Source: Dictyophora rubrovolvata
Taxonomy: Eukaryota; Basidiomycota; Agaricomycetes; Phallales; Phallaceae
Assembly (NCBI GenBank): GCA_029959195.1
Contig: CP114119.1
Location: 2,728,001 to 2,792,000 of the forward strand
DNA: 64,000 nucleotides
Reading direction: 5' to 3'
The translations under genes were made by a program, and so were the position numbers. Within the stretch, counting starts at the first letter, position 1. Each line of letters opens with the position of its first letter. The notes beneath the pieces were generated by a model that did not search any database, was not told the DNA's origin, and worked only from the letters and a program-made list of their open reading frames with translations. Of the stretch, positions 49,306 through 60,946 are shown piece after piece.

Positions 49306-49314
49306 CTTTGGAGA

Positions 49315-49335
49315 TGACGCGGTTCGGACGCGTCA
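49315..49335. promoter_or_regulatory. Conserved palindrome B, right arm
   Basis: Arms TGACGCGG and ACGCGTCA with a 5-nt spacer (one mismatch). The left-arm counterpart at 10387-10407 is perfect. Confidence 0.4.
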
Positions 49336-49394
49336 CTCCGCCGTTTTGTTTTGTCGTTAGGCTTCAGCAGCCCGCGGGTTCAGCTTTTTCCATG

Positions 49395-49419
49395 AACACG
49401 TAATTTCGATGTACGTGTT
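49395..49419. promoter_or_regulatory. Conserved palindrome A, right arm
   Basis: Perfect arms AACACGTA / TACGTGTT with a 9-nt spacer, as at 10312-10336. Confidence 0.45.
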
Positions 49420-49876
49420 GTGATCATATAAAGCGTGCTTTGTCGACATTTATTTCGGATACGCTCATCATTGCGCTGTCATCACGGCTGGTATACATCT
49501 TTGTACTAATACTTATTTCAGTACGCCCCAGCCGCACGTACGTTGACAGAACTACGGCTATGCTTTACATCTGAATTAAAGATTCTTGTGACAAGAAGCC
49601 CGTCGCCTGTTTCATATTCGTCATGTGTGTTCAAGACTGAGTCTGATTCTCATGAGAATGAGTTTTATAGTGCTTCTGTCGATTAATTCGACGATCTTCG
49701 GGCTCAAGACTAATGAGGCTAGATGTGATCCTACATATCAGCAAAAAAACAACTACAAAATATAAATATTAAATAGGACAAGTCAACATAAAGACTTCAG
49801 ATGAAAACTTTATTTAAATAGAGAGATCCGCATTCACAAGCAATGATTACCCACTTCCGTTGAATCCGGTCATCAG

Positions 49877-52001
49877 CTATTCCCTCTTTCTTTCCCGTAC
49901 CAAAAATGTGGCTGTGCTACCAGGAACAATATCCGGTCCAAACCAATGATCACGCGGGTGTTGGGTAGGATTGAGTTGAACATCATAGTTCAACATGAAG
50001 TGAACAAGAACGATTTTTAAAAAAGTAGCGGTGAAAAATCTCCCTGGACTATATCGTAAAATATCAATAGAAGGCTCGGGGTATATACTGAATTCGACAA
50101 GAAAACATACCATATATTTTCTCCCATGCCAAAGATTAAAAACGATGAATTTGATGTGGTAAAGTAGGGAGTCTGGCTGGCATTGTTGTCGTCGTTTTTG
50201 CAGAACCTGAATCCGTCAAATTTGGACGGGTCGGGAAATAGAGTACTGTCAAAGTGGCGTGCACCCAAGGGAATGATTACCGTAGTGTCTTTGGGTATGC
50301 GTATACCGTTCGATAAGACATAATCTTTCATGCTCCATCGGTGTGCTGTGACTTTTCAGAACAAAACATGGTTGAAGTTTTTTGATTCCTGCGTTTTTGG
50401 AAATACAAGATTACAACTCACCCACTCGTGGTGATTTCATGCGCAGGGACTCCATAATGAAGCTCTCCAGTTTATGTAGCTGCGCTAGCGACGATCTCGT
50501 AAATCCGTATTTTGAGATCACGAATTCAGCCTCTTCTCTTAACGGTTTTAAATATTCAGGTCTGTCGGCTAGATCTCGAAGTAGTAATGATAACGTCTAA
50601 AAAACATTTCGTTAATGAACATGAGATGGAATATATATGTTCCTGGTTTTACCATCGAGGTCGCATGAATAGCAGCGAAATTCATTACCAGCACACGGTG
50701 TGCTAGCTCTTCCTCTGCACGTCCTTCGTCGTTTGCTTCATCGATCAATAATGAAAGTATGTCGTTCTACATTGAGTATCACTAATTGTCCCTCTCTGAA
50801 AAGAAAAGAAAAGTCACGGACTGGTTTATCCGGATAACTCGAACCATGCTCATCAACTTTTGCTTTTCTCTCTGCAATGTTGTTGCGTAAAACTTGCGTT
50901 GCCGATGCTCGAGCTTGGGGGATGTTGGTTAGGAAGTTTCGTGCAAGGCTAGAATATTGATTATGACACTGACTCTATGCATGATTGGGGAAAGAAAACG
51001 ATACTTACGTCTTCAATGAAGTGGGGAAGAAAGCTAAAATAAACGCACCCAGAACTGCGTCCATAGTGAAACCAGTCATTAGTTTTAGGTAATTTGGGTC
51101 TCGATCTGTAAAATATATCTAAGGGTGAACCGTACATATAAACAGAGCGATTCGTCATACAGATAGCGGGGTCGGAAACGACAACACAATTGACACTACG
51201 AGCAACAAGTAGTTGACTCGCTTGATATATACCAACCGACGTCCAATCTACAAATAACAATTCAACATATGAGCAACATGCACAGAACATTTTTGGAAAA
51301 GGAAGAGACGGATATACATACCTCTTGCTGATGGCACCAGTTCTTCAAGCACAGTCATAATCTCAGCTTTGAAAGGTTCAAACCACGCATCCAACCCTTT
51401 AGTCATACGGTGACGCATAACTTTCATGTGGTATTGATTCTCGAAGATCTGTGGTCCTAGCGTGTATTCACCCGATGCCATCTGGTTGAACGTGAATAGA
51501 GAGGAAAAAAATGAACCGATGAAAGGAAGGGTAAGCTTACGATTTTGCCTGCCTCAGGAGCAGACAGGTCTTGGTGCCCTTTTATGAACCTCAGCTCGTC
51601 TATTAGTTTATCACCGCACACGAAAACATGCCAGCTCGCAAAAGTAGGTACACGGTAGATACCGACGTTTTTGTTAAACTAAGAAAGTGTAAACCGTGTT
51701 GCGGCAGCGATGTCTTTATTCATAGAGGCCTCAGTTACCTTGTCGTATCCTTCCTGAAGCAGCTCCGGTCCTTGAATCATATACCTAACAAGGTCAATAT
51801 ATGATAGGAAAAAGTTGGTGCTTCCAATGGCTGGAATGTCAGCCTAGAGTTTACGCTGTAGTAAGAAAAAAAACGAAGACAACCCAGACTTAAGAAAGCC
51901 CTCACACATGGATCACGTCTGATGAACGCAAAATATAATATTACGCAGACAAGGACAGCGACGGCTACCGCTGGAGGATTCGCGTCGATCAGTGTTTTCA
52001 T
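49877..52001 (-). CDS. Cytochrome P450 monooxygenase, right copy
   Basis: The mirror copy of the 7766-9900 gene with the same intron positions. The start MKTLIDANPPAVAVAVLV includes a membrane anchor, followed by RRDPCADIPAIGSTNFF. KVMRHRMTKGLDAWFEP is kept. ExxR lies in FIMESLRMKSPR and the heme loop reads FGMGENICPGRFFA, its cysteine codon split by the last intron. The sequence NNASQTPYFTT before the heme loop has two residues more than the left copy. All splice sites I checked are GT-AG and no stop interrupts it, so both copies appear functional. An ER-bound monooxygenase using a P450 reductase is inferred from family; the substrate is unknown. Confidence 0.85.
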
Positions 52002-52566
52002 GGTGGTGAAAATGAAGAGGATATTCGAACGATGGGGCACGAATGTTTTAATTAGGCGCGTTTCCGGCGAACTGTATCTGAATTACGGTTTCCGAGGAGG
52101 TTAAAGCCGTCCGTCTCCTTTATCAGGATCAGGCCTGACTTTGACTGATACCTCAACCGACTTCAAGCCTAATTGGTTTGTTTTTTGAACGATAGAGAAC
52201 AATTGAAATAGAAATTTTCCTACCGCAGATGTTTCCGTTTACGTTTAGAGATCCAGAGGAACTTACAACGAATGTGTCCCCAGTCCATTTTTCCTGAGCC
52301 GGGGAAGCAACTATCCCGACGGCTTGCAATTACCGGTGCCTCGCCTCGTGTCGCGCTGTCAGATCTGTTAGTCTCGTGATAAATTATAAGTAACATAAAT
52401 TTTACCTCGGACTGACACAGTCTACGTACAATGTACCAGTAGAGTCTGTAACCATTACAGCAGAAGGTTGGTGGAACAGCCAAATAGGCCCAAAGTTTGG
52501 TGTCACGCTCTAGGTCATCACGTGGCATATGAGTAATACTTGCAAACATACAGCCCGATCTGCAAT
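52002..52566. other. P450 promoter region, right arm, up to the breakpoint
   Basis: Homologous to 7275-7765 as far as a CACGTG at 52519-52524. Beyond it the sequence is unique and the tRNA gene starts 43 bp later. Confidence 0.5.
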
Positions 52567-52662
52567 GGTGAGGTGGCCGAGTTGGTCTAAGGCGTGAGAC
52601 TAAGGTCTTAATTACCTAATCTCATCTCTTCGGAGGCGCGAGTTCGAATCTCGCCCTCATCA
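52567..52662 (+). tRNA. tRNA-Leu(AAG) with intron
   Basis: Acceptor stem GGTGAGG pairs with CCTCATC (one G-U). The D arm is GCCGAGTTGGTCTAAGGC. The anticodon stem TGAGA/TCTCA encloses a loop CTAAGG..A with anticodon AAG. A 13-nt intron (TCTTAATTACCTA) sits one base 3' of the anticodon, the canonical place. A long variable arm typical of Leu follows, then the T arm GCGAG-TTCGAAT-CTCGC and discriminator A. A run of five T at 52665-52669 is a good Pol III terminator. Confidence 0.93.
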
Positions 52663-55600
52663 CTTTTTCGTGTCCTCCAGCACGCAACCAACCCTAGCGA
52701 CTCCCTTCATTGAAAAGCTTTTGTACAGTATTTCAAAGTCACTGGAGACAAATAGCTGTTCACATAACCTTTTGGGGAAGAGGTATACCAGTGCATTTTT
52801 ACATCTCGAAATTGTCTCGAAAGTTCTGGTACCAACCCGGTGCTCTTTCCGAATTTTGCAGCAGGGCCATATCAAAAGTACGCCACATTACAGCTGTCAT
52901 GGATTACTGGGTATCAAGAATGTTTCCTTTTACGTTGTGTCGTCCTATGTGTTTGGCCACATAAGTATCCAAAATTAACTTTCTCAATTCATTATTAATA
53001 GGAAATCATTAAAAGGCATGGTTTAATTCACATATCACAGCGTTCATGAGAAATTAAGGTTAAGTCTTAAGTACTTAAGTTCCTAAAGCATGACTTGCTC
53101 TGAATCGCATATGGTTAAGATTTATCGACTATCGACTATCGTATTGAAGCCCTTAATTAATTCTCCTCAGAATGTTTCTTAATACAAAACTAAGCACCCT
53201 AGCTTCATGTGCCCCAATCAAAAGAAGATTCCCTTTGAACATTTGCAATACGAGCACAGCTGCAGCTGCCTTTGGCACCTACATCAGACTCGAGTAGAAG
53301 TGGCGATTTGATCAACAGCAGCCTTAGGCTTCTTTACTCCCCCCAATTATGGCTTCCTAGGAACTGCAACTGCTTCATACATTCAAACGAAAAATTAATG
53401 TGCGGGCGTACGAGGCCCTTCCGGAGTAATCCGGCGTACGTCGTGTGCACGAGTTCAAGCTGCAGTTGACTCGGACGGCAGGTCCGTTTTTCAAGTGACA
53501 GCTGCCTTTCTAATTTATCGCCTACGAGGACATGGGCTTGTGAATTTATTAGGCGAAAAATGGCTGCATGGTGATGAATTTTCTCGCTCCCTTTGTAGCT
53601 GATATAACTCACCTCGGTGGAGTTAATCGAAAGTAGCGCTTGTAGGGTTAAGGAAACTACAAGGGTTTACCATTTGGAAATAGAATGACCAGGACCCTTG
53701 ACTCAGGTTTGTTGAACGTTGGACAATCGCGAGTCATACATGCTTCGCGCTAGTTGTATGATTAACGACTCGGAGGTAATTCCATATTTTACCGATTCAA
53801 GATTTTTAGCAGAATGCAAAGTTTGATTAATTGAGAAAATTAGGGTCTCCACAAACGAAGTATCGAATGGCATGCAAACTGAAGTTGGAGCATGTCTGCT
53901 AAACGTGGCGACGGTGGCGTGCAGCAAGTTCGGTTATTGGTAACCATTGGGTCAACAGCTTTCGTTTTCAGAAATAATTGTTACTTATCGAAATCGACCG
54001 AGCTTTCCGATTTAGAAATCCGGTAAGAGATTGACTCTAAAGCGACTAAACCTCCAGGTATCCACAACTGAGTTAATTACCACCTGGGGCCTTAGTACCT
54101 ACCTCGATTGCAGACTTAACTAGTTACAGATCGATCGATCTACGACTTATAAATCCGATGGGACAGCCAACTGGGACATCACAGCGAAATCCCGGCGTAA
54201 TCTTATAATAACCTAAATCTAGTTGTAAAAGAACAAAGTTAATACGCCCCCCTCCTCGATGGAGGGGAAGATGCCTTGAGCACATTATTTAATGATACGT
54301 CCCGGTGATGGTGATCTACGTTTTTAATCCAAAATGGAACAATATAGAACCTTACGAAACGCACCTTGTACCACGTACAAATACAAGGCACTTATTTGAG
54401 TTCGTTTAGCGAAGCAGATAATTAGCTGATTATGAACCCGTGCTTTCTCTCTACTTTAGGCAACGTCTTGCCTAGCGTTGGGAAAACCGTTTAAAAAAGC
54501 AGTTATCAAGCCCCTATCGTAAGGAACCACCAGTAGTTACCAAAATTCAGCAGTTGTGACGGCAGCGCGGGAAGAGCCTTAAAAATAGCAGTTATTATCC
54601 ATAGCCATCGCCGCTTTAAGAACTGTGAGCTGTAACCTCTTGTGGTTAGGCTTGTCACCGTCCTATCATGTGCCAGTACTTGCTAAACAATTGGAATTTA
54701 CCTAGTCTGCTCAAGAGCGACGTTGTCGTATATGGAAAGGCCATCAACGCAGTGTTTCATTAACCTGTCAAACATAGTTCCTTACTTTTGTGGAGGACGA
54801 ATTTCGGTTGAACAACTTCTAAACCCACGCAATGTACCTGATTAGTCTCTAGTAATCCACGTTTCAATAAAGCTCATTTAAGGTCACGAAATATACGCAT
54901 TTGAGGTCGCTCCGGCTCGTGCCATCATTATTGGTTAATCACAAAGCAACACTCAAACCACGATGATGATAAATGTCAATGTGTACTTTTCAATCACTCA
55001 CATTGCAGATACTCCATCATCGGGTTTCAAAGTGGCTCCCTTCACATTTAGACAGGCCGATTCATCTTGTCGCTCAAATTGCGCATGTGGTGCACGCACC
55101 GACATCGAACACGTTCTCACCAGCATTTAAACTCCCTTTCCTCATTGGGAAATGAAGGGTAGGTAAAGCATTGCTTCGTCGTGCTGGGAACCTTGAAGGA
55201 GGTGAATAACTGCTGATTGTTTTAAAATTAAACAAAAAGATCGGGCACTCGGACTGCTTGAATGATAACCCCATATTTGGAATAACGTAAACGACGAAAT
55301 GCAGTGTCTGCGATAGGAACTTCCCGCGCTGGTATAAGTATATATTTAGTGCTAAGGACTAGAATTATTATGCGCGTTCACTGACACACCAAGATACAAA
55401 GAAAACTCTGCTTAATCATTGAAGCTTCTCATCCACATGGTATACTGCAGTGGCAGATAAGTTATTATCCTTCTTTCGTGCATCTATAAGTTAGACGCCT
55501 AATTTCTGCGATGCCCGCAGAAGTCGAAGCTGTCGAAGGTCGAAGGGCGAAGGGCGAAGCCACTTTAACGGCTAATTCCATGGCATGGACAGCGTTAGCA

Positions 55601-56776
55601 AAAAGGAGGTGCCAGTAGGTGCCAGTGGGGGAGATTGTCTACCTTTTAAATTCATTGCCCACTCATTCTTCCATAGCTTTGTAAATCTGTCAACGCCACA
55701 GGATGTGTGCAATAGATATCATCAAAGACTTTTTCTTTTGAGACGGGATAAGCAAAATTTACAGAGAAGCTGTCTTTTTTGATGCTCGTATATGTCATCA
55801 TCCAGACTGGTTGTCGGATCGGTTCAACTTCGATAAATTAGGGAGCGTTATCAGAGTTCAGGGACGTACGTCGAATCAGAACGAATAACGCCTATCGGAA
55901 ATGCAGATCATGGTATGCATCATCACCGCTTTTCCCACCCTTGGTAGCTGAAAAAGGAAACGCTGAACAGACGAAAAGGTGCATAAACAAGCAATTTAGA
56001 CAGCCAATTGGAAAGACGAAGATAACAAGGTAACCGCTATTCCCTGATATCAAGCACAAGAGGCTGTCAGGTGAACTTGAGGTATTTTTACATCATTTGA
56101 AAGGTTCTTCGAGATTGTTGAGTCAAATACGTTCATAACTCTTGACAAGAATTCACATTTGATCCACGCTGCATATGACATACAGCTCGTGCGCAAAACA
56201 ACGACACAATGGCATAACCGACACTTTAATAATGATACATCATTTTTCATGGAACTGTCACAAATGTAAAAGAACATACATTGCATGTGTCGCTGACGCC
56301 ATACACAGCTAAGTGAACTCCAAAAGAGAATCAATGACAGCAAGTTACATATCTTGGCTTTCCAATAGCCTATACACATTGTATGCAAATGATATGTCAA
56401 GTGCGATACGCCGAAGCTGATAAGGAATAACCATAAAATTTTGACCGTTTTAGACGGCTGGGATAGCATTGTTAAACACCAGTTGTGGCGAGAAAAGTTC
56501 GCGATAGATAAGCCATTTGAAGTATACCTATTCAAGAATCCGATTAGGCGCGGCTCGACGATCTAAGAAAAGCAAACCGTCGGTCGTCTCAAAGCGTTTC
56601 AAGCTAGCTTTATATCAAATCCGGCAGAGCGCTCACATGCAGCAAGAATGAGTGATGATAACAAGAATACCCATGGACAGAGCCGAAGAATATTTACGAA
56701 GCTGTCCCAGTTGGTCGAATAAAGGAGTAAATGTTTACTGTATATAGTTTTAAATCAGCGATTGGAGTTTTTTAGT
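52663..56776. other. Right-arm-specific block without a recognised gene
   Basis: About 4.1 kb absent from the left arm. It is AT-rich, with no long family-like ORF. The longest open frame (161 codons, minus, 56050-56535) is Cys/Ser/Leu-rich and unrecognised. A small hairpin CCCCTCC/GGAGGGG lies at 54249-54267. No terminal repeats were found by eye. It is either a large insertion or ancestral sequence lost from the left arm. Confidence 0.4.
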
Positions 56777-57678
56777 TTATGACGGAGGCGATGATGACGA
56801 AGAAGACGAAGAAGAGGACGATGATGCTTCTTCGGAACTTGACGACGAAGTAACATTTGACGTTTTACCAGAATCATAAGACTCAGCGTCCGATCTGGAA
56901 CTTGAATCTGACTTGGAATGTGAGGCCGAAGAATCCGATGAATGTGTTTCGTCGTTCTCGTTTGAGTCAGAATGAGAGTCCGGGGCCGAGTCCGAGTCCG
57001 AGGCCGTAACATCATTAGCTTTTCGTCTTCTTTTCTTTTCAAAAACGCCCAAGCCCAGGTTCTAATATGAGAATTGTAAACTAAAGGGAGAAACATGACA
57101 TTCAGAACGAGTAAATGTATCTACCATTTCGATATAAGTTTTTTGATCCTTAGCGATGTTTTCGATGTCAACGCTTGTTGGATCATCCTGTGCTTGTTTT
57201 AGAAGTTCTGCATTAGATTGAGCTATTTGTGGAAGAAAGGCTTCAATTCTCGAGAAAACTAGATAATTATGAAGAATTTTAGATGTATGATGACGGAAAG
57301 AACAAATTCATACCTTCGCTTTTGGGCACAAAATGCGGTCGCGAAGAAGATTGAGGCAGAGGAAATTGAATAGGAATCGACTGTGACGATGTTGAAGACG
57401 AATGTAATTTTGAATCCACATTTTCAAGTAAATTTTCTGTTTTCATAGACCATTAAAGACATCATCAGTTTGTTTCTTAATCCATGAGTCAAAAACCTAC
57501 GAAGTCTCGCTAACCGCTGTTCGTTATCTTCGACTTCTAGAATATCTGGGGTGCTTTTACCAGTCTTTCTATTGCTTTTAGGTTTATCCAGGTCTCTCAG
57601 GGCGGAGATTACAGTTTCAGAATTTTGCTTCGAGCATCGGTCAAGACCATCATCTTCAGTGTGTATTCCGGAATCCAT
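56777..57678 (-). CDS. NOPCHAP1-like snoRNP assembly cofactor, right copy
   Basis: Four exons on the minus strand, with the same intron positions as the left copy, all GT-AG. The start is MDSGIHTEDDGLDRCSKQNS. The DUF4598 core reads FSRIEAFLPQIAQSNAELLK then DIENIAKDQKTYIEMNLGLG, aligning with human NOPCHAP1. It is followed by KKRRRK, which could act as a nuclear localisation signal, and a Ser/Asp/Glu tail ending in a long serine run and PPS. It should act in the nucleus as a cofactor bringing NOP58 to the R2TP/HSP90 machinery for box C/D snoRNP assembly. The longer tail and canonical donors suggest it is the ancestral, functional copy. Confidence 0.75.
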
Positions 57679-58724
57679 CCGTGAATATTAAATATGGATA
57701 TAAAAACGGAAAGCAGATTGTTCTGTACAAGATCCAAATCCTGTATCCGTGGAGATGAACGAGTGCTGATGGATGGGAGCTCGGGAAAATCCGAATGTGT
57801 CATGCGTGACGCGCGATGCAACACATTCTCGCCATGAACTGGAGGTGCATGGTTTGCGCCGAACCTACATCTCCATATAGCGGTAGTCTTAAAAGAGGCG
57901 AGAAACTGCATTCTCGTTACTTTTTACTTTTACACCTGCAACTGCATCTATGATCTTACCACTCAAATTTTGCATAGATCATGTTTTGCGCGGAGCAACC
58001 CGTCGTGGACTCGTGGTGAGTGATTTATACTAGTTCGTGTCATTTCAATTATTTCAAACTATCCAAATTACAATTAGGAAAAATCCATATCTCATTTAGC
58101 ATTTGCATTGAGGCCTTGAAGCTTGACGTCTTCGTAGGACCTGTGACGCCGCGGTCCTGCGTGTTCAACGCTGACAAGTTCATTCCTTGGTGGTAAGGTC
58201 ATCATTTAGTATAAGGAACGCAGCAATATAATACGCCGCTCGGTAGATGCGAAGCCTGTTCTATAACGGCCCTATTGGCGAAACGACGTCAACGAGTCGC
58301 AAGTCTTATCCCGAGGAATTTTGTCTATGTTTGTTTGCACACCCTTCCCCGCTTACCCTATCTGTCTCAATAGGATGGAAGGGAAGAACCTGATGCATGT
58401 ACGAAGCACGAATGCTACAGTCTTTCGCGCGAATTTTGTTCTTCCTTGCTGTTGAACCTCCAACTAGGGTGCGTGTCGCCAGGGTCTAATCGTAAAAAGC
58501 TAACGATCTCAAAGTATTGAAGTCCTCATTCAAGGAAACAAACCCTGTTTTTTCGATTCAATAGTCACGTTCATCATGATTCTGATGGGGACACATAAAA
58601 TAATCACGGCCAAATATATACTAATGGTACATATTTGAATCACTCATTGTTTTACAAAAAGGTAGCCGCACTGAGATAATTTCCAAATTCTTGAAGTTGA
58701 AATCAACCAAGCCAGGAGTTCAAC
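57679..58724. other. Intergenic region outside the right arm
   Basis: The first 130 bp match the left-arm NOPCHAP1 promoter (to about 57805). The rest is unique; no gene is seen. Confidence 0.45.
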
Positions 58725-60016
58725 TTATGGAAATTCCATGGGGTACTTCACGGAGCCAGCCATCACATCGACTTCCTTCTCCATCAATGCCATTTCTGTT
58801 TCGCCAGGCCCTGACGTCAAGAGAATACCCTTGGAGCTCGACTCGTTGGTGCTGGCTACTTCGAAGGGCTCGCTATGATAGCCAATTTGAGTATCCTGAG
58901 TCCCCGTGCTCGTTGTAACAGCAAATCGAGGTTGAGATAAGGAGAAAGTCGTGTCCGTCCGATGCCGCGAGGTGTATTTCTCGCTTGTCCATTTTGTGCC
59001 TGCTGACCAAACTGTAGCCAGGAGTACACCGATGATTTGGACGTACATATTGACGAAAAGGACATAGGCCCCATGTAAATAAATCGTATCTTTGAATGCA
59101 AAGATGAGCTCGGCTATAGCGAGAATTACTGGGAAAACGAAGTTTGACACCGCAATCCAAAAGAGATCGTTGACGAGTGAGGTGTAGGACGCTGAGAATA
59201 TCCATCAACAACTTCTTTGAGCAGGATAACTACGATGTTCGAGATCTTACTCTTTGACTTCTGGCTAGTGACACGACCGGTAACATTTCGAGCTTTATTC
59301 AGTGGGAACAGGAACAATGCTGATGCATATCTGCGTTTTACTTGTCACTTTGACGTCGAAATGACGGTTATCATATAGCACCTACCCATTATCGAAAACT
59401 TGAATGGTCCACTCTATCTTCTGGTAGGGTTTATTCCATGCTTGCTGGGACAGTATCGTAGGGTTACCTCCAGCACCTAACTTGCCAAACCAAGCATGCC
59501 AGAATAAGCACATGTTAATTATTCGTGCTGTTTTCATTAGTACGATTGGTAGATAAATAGCCACTGATTTACGGGTGCCTAGCCTCTTTGGAGGATATAC
59601 TGCATAAACACGGAGAAGGAGGATAGACTCGGTAAAAAGAGGAAGCAGTCCCGTGAAGACCGCGAAAGCAATGAAACACGAATTGCTAACAGTTATAGAG
59701 GGTGACAAAATTGCGGTGACCTTGTAGAAGGTAAGCTTATCTCAAAGTCAGTCTGTGCAGACCCACTTACTTCGATATAATAGTTCAGTATACCTAAAGC
59801 GAGTCCCATGAGTATAGCTATAAGGTTCAAGTTGAACACCGCGGTTTTGCGCAGTTCTTTGGTGGAGAATACAAGTAGAACGATTAATAAAGGAACGAGC
59901 GCTGACGACCATGCTGTACCGATAATGAGCATGTTAAGTGAAGGTCGTATTGCGGCTAGGTAATTGAGCCCAGGAGGAGGAGAAGGAAAACTGATTGAAG
60001 TCGGGTTGCTAGACAT
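58725..60016 (-). CDS. Seven-transmembrane receptor-like protein
   Basis: Four exons encode about 370 residues. Seven hydrophobic segments appear in order: LNMLIIGTAWSSALVPLLIV, AVFNLNLIAILMGLALGIL, FIAFAVFTGLLPLFTESILL, AIYLPIVLMKTARIINMCLF, a weaker fifth around YASALFLFPL, WIAVSNFVFPVILAIAELIF and YVLFVNMYVQIIGVLLATVW. The tail is a Ser/Thr/Glu-rich cytosolic stretch (FEVASTNESSSKGILLTSG). The third segment ends with LLRVYAVYPPKR, resembling the charged motif after helix 3 of basidiomycete GPCR-like proteins. It is unrelated in sequence to the 7TM gene at 2938-4756. Ligand and coupling are unknown. It is transcribed divergently from the P450 at 60947. Confidence 0.75.
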
Positions 60017-60946
60017 GGCGTACGGTAAGTTTCGAATGCTGGAACTGACTGACTCAGAAAATCGAACTGTTTAAATTGGCATCTTAGTATTAATGCAGCG
60101 CTTGAGGAATTAAGAATCTCGGCAAAAGAAAACATTGATGTGGATCCGAGCGCGCAACATGCCACTGATGTAAGTTCAAAATGAAGTATCCACATGGACA
60201 TAATACCTATTCACGGTCATGTCACTGGTGAATGAAATCCAGATAAAAAGGTAATGTCATGATGGGCGCGATATGAAAACAACTTCTCCCCTTCCATCAG
60301 CTTCCTCAACTGAGACGAACCGAGGGAAAGTGAGTGCACTGTGCAAGTTAGAACAGAAATACAAAATACCCGAGGACGTAGCGAAATATATTGAACTTTC
60401 TGTCGGGCTCTGCTGGCACCAGAAACGCCAAGAAGCGGCACGCAAAAACTAATAATTCAACATGTGGACGGTCTCTTTATGTAACATGGACCACTACAGG
60501 TGCTCCTCCTTCAGACAATTCAAAGTGACGTCTTGGATCAAACACCATTCAACCCCTACGAGGAAACAAACCGGAACAGAAACGCTGATAGACACCATTG
60601 CGCAGACATGAGAAACCTATGCAAATATCACGGATGATACATCACAACCTGGCAATTCAGAGGAGTAGCTGAGAGACTTCATTTCATCAGGAATATCAAA
60701 GTTACCTTTGTATGGGATGAACTGAGATGGGCTGGGGGAAACGAAAACAATGAACATCAGAGAATGCACATTTCGATGGTAAAAATACGCCGAGTTTTCC
60801 GCTGATCAACGCAAGTTCGCCCCGGGGACTAACAACATGCGCGTCTTTTTTTCCGAACTGTAGTTGCTGTTTGCTCAGGTATGTTTATTTAGTAAGACCC
60901 CTTTCAAGTGCAACTAATTTCATCCCTACACTTCAGTCTCTCGAGC
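60017..60946. promoter_or_regulatory. Divergent 7TM / P450 promoter region
   Basis: This 0.93-kb gap lies between divergent starts; no gene is seen. An alternative in-frame P450 start lies at 60908. Confidence 0.45.

Larger units (their letters stand above)
49039..49876. promoter_or_regulatory. P450-NmrA intergenic region, right arm
   Basis: Mirror of 9901-10656. Conservation is strongest around the palindromes and the upstream element. No gene is seen. Confidence 0.5.
47665..57805. repeat. Right arm of the inverted segmental duplication
   Basis: This is the mirror of 5825-12030, carrying NmrA copy 6, a P450 and a NOPCHAP1-like gene, all on the minus strand. The homology is interrupted by about 4.3 kb (52526-56837) with no counterpart in the left arm. 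The 35.6 kb between the arms contains chitin synthase, NTE1 and the bHLH gene. Confidence 0.8.

Noticed and set aside
54249-54267. GC-rich hairpin CCCCTCC/GGAGGGG
   Set aside because: An isolated short hairpin with no flanking gene end or repeat; not enough to call a terminator or element.
56050-56535. Minus-strand 161-codon ORF, the longest in the right-arm-specific block
   Set aside because: Cys/Ser/Leu-rich with no motif, no convincing membrane topology and no splice context. It may be chance; left only as a note.
57609-57911. 100-codon minus ORF over the NOPCHAP1 start
   Set aside because: It is out of frame with the conserved protein and covers its promoter. The corresponding left-arm sequence does not keep it as a protein.
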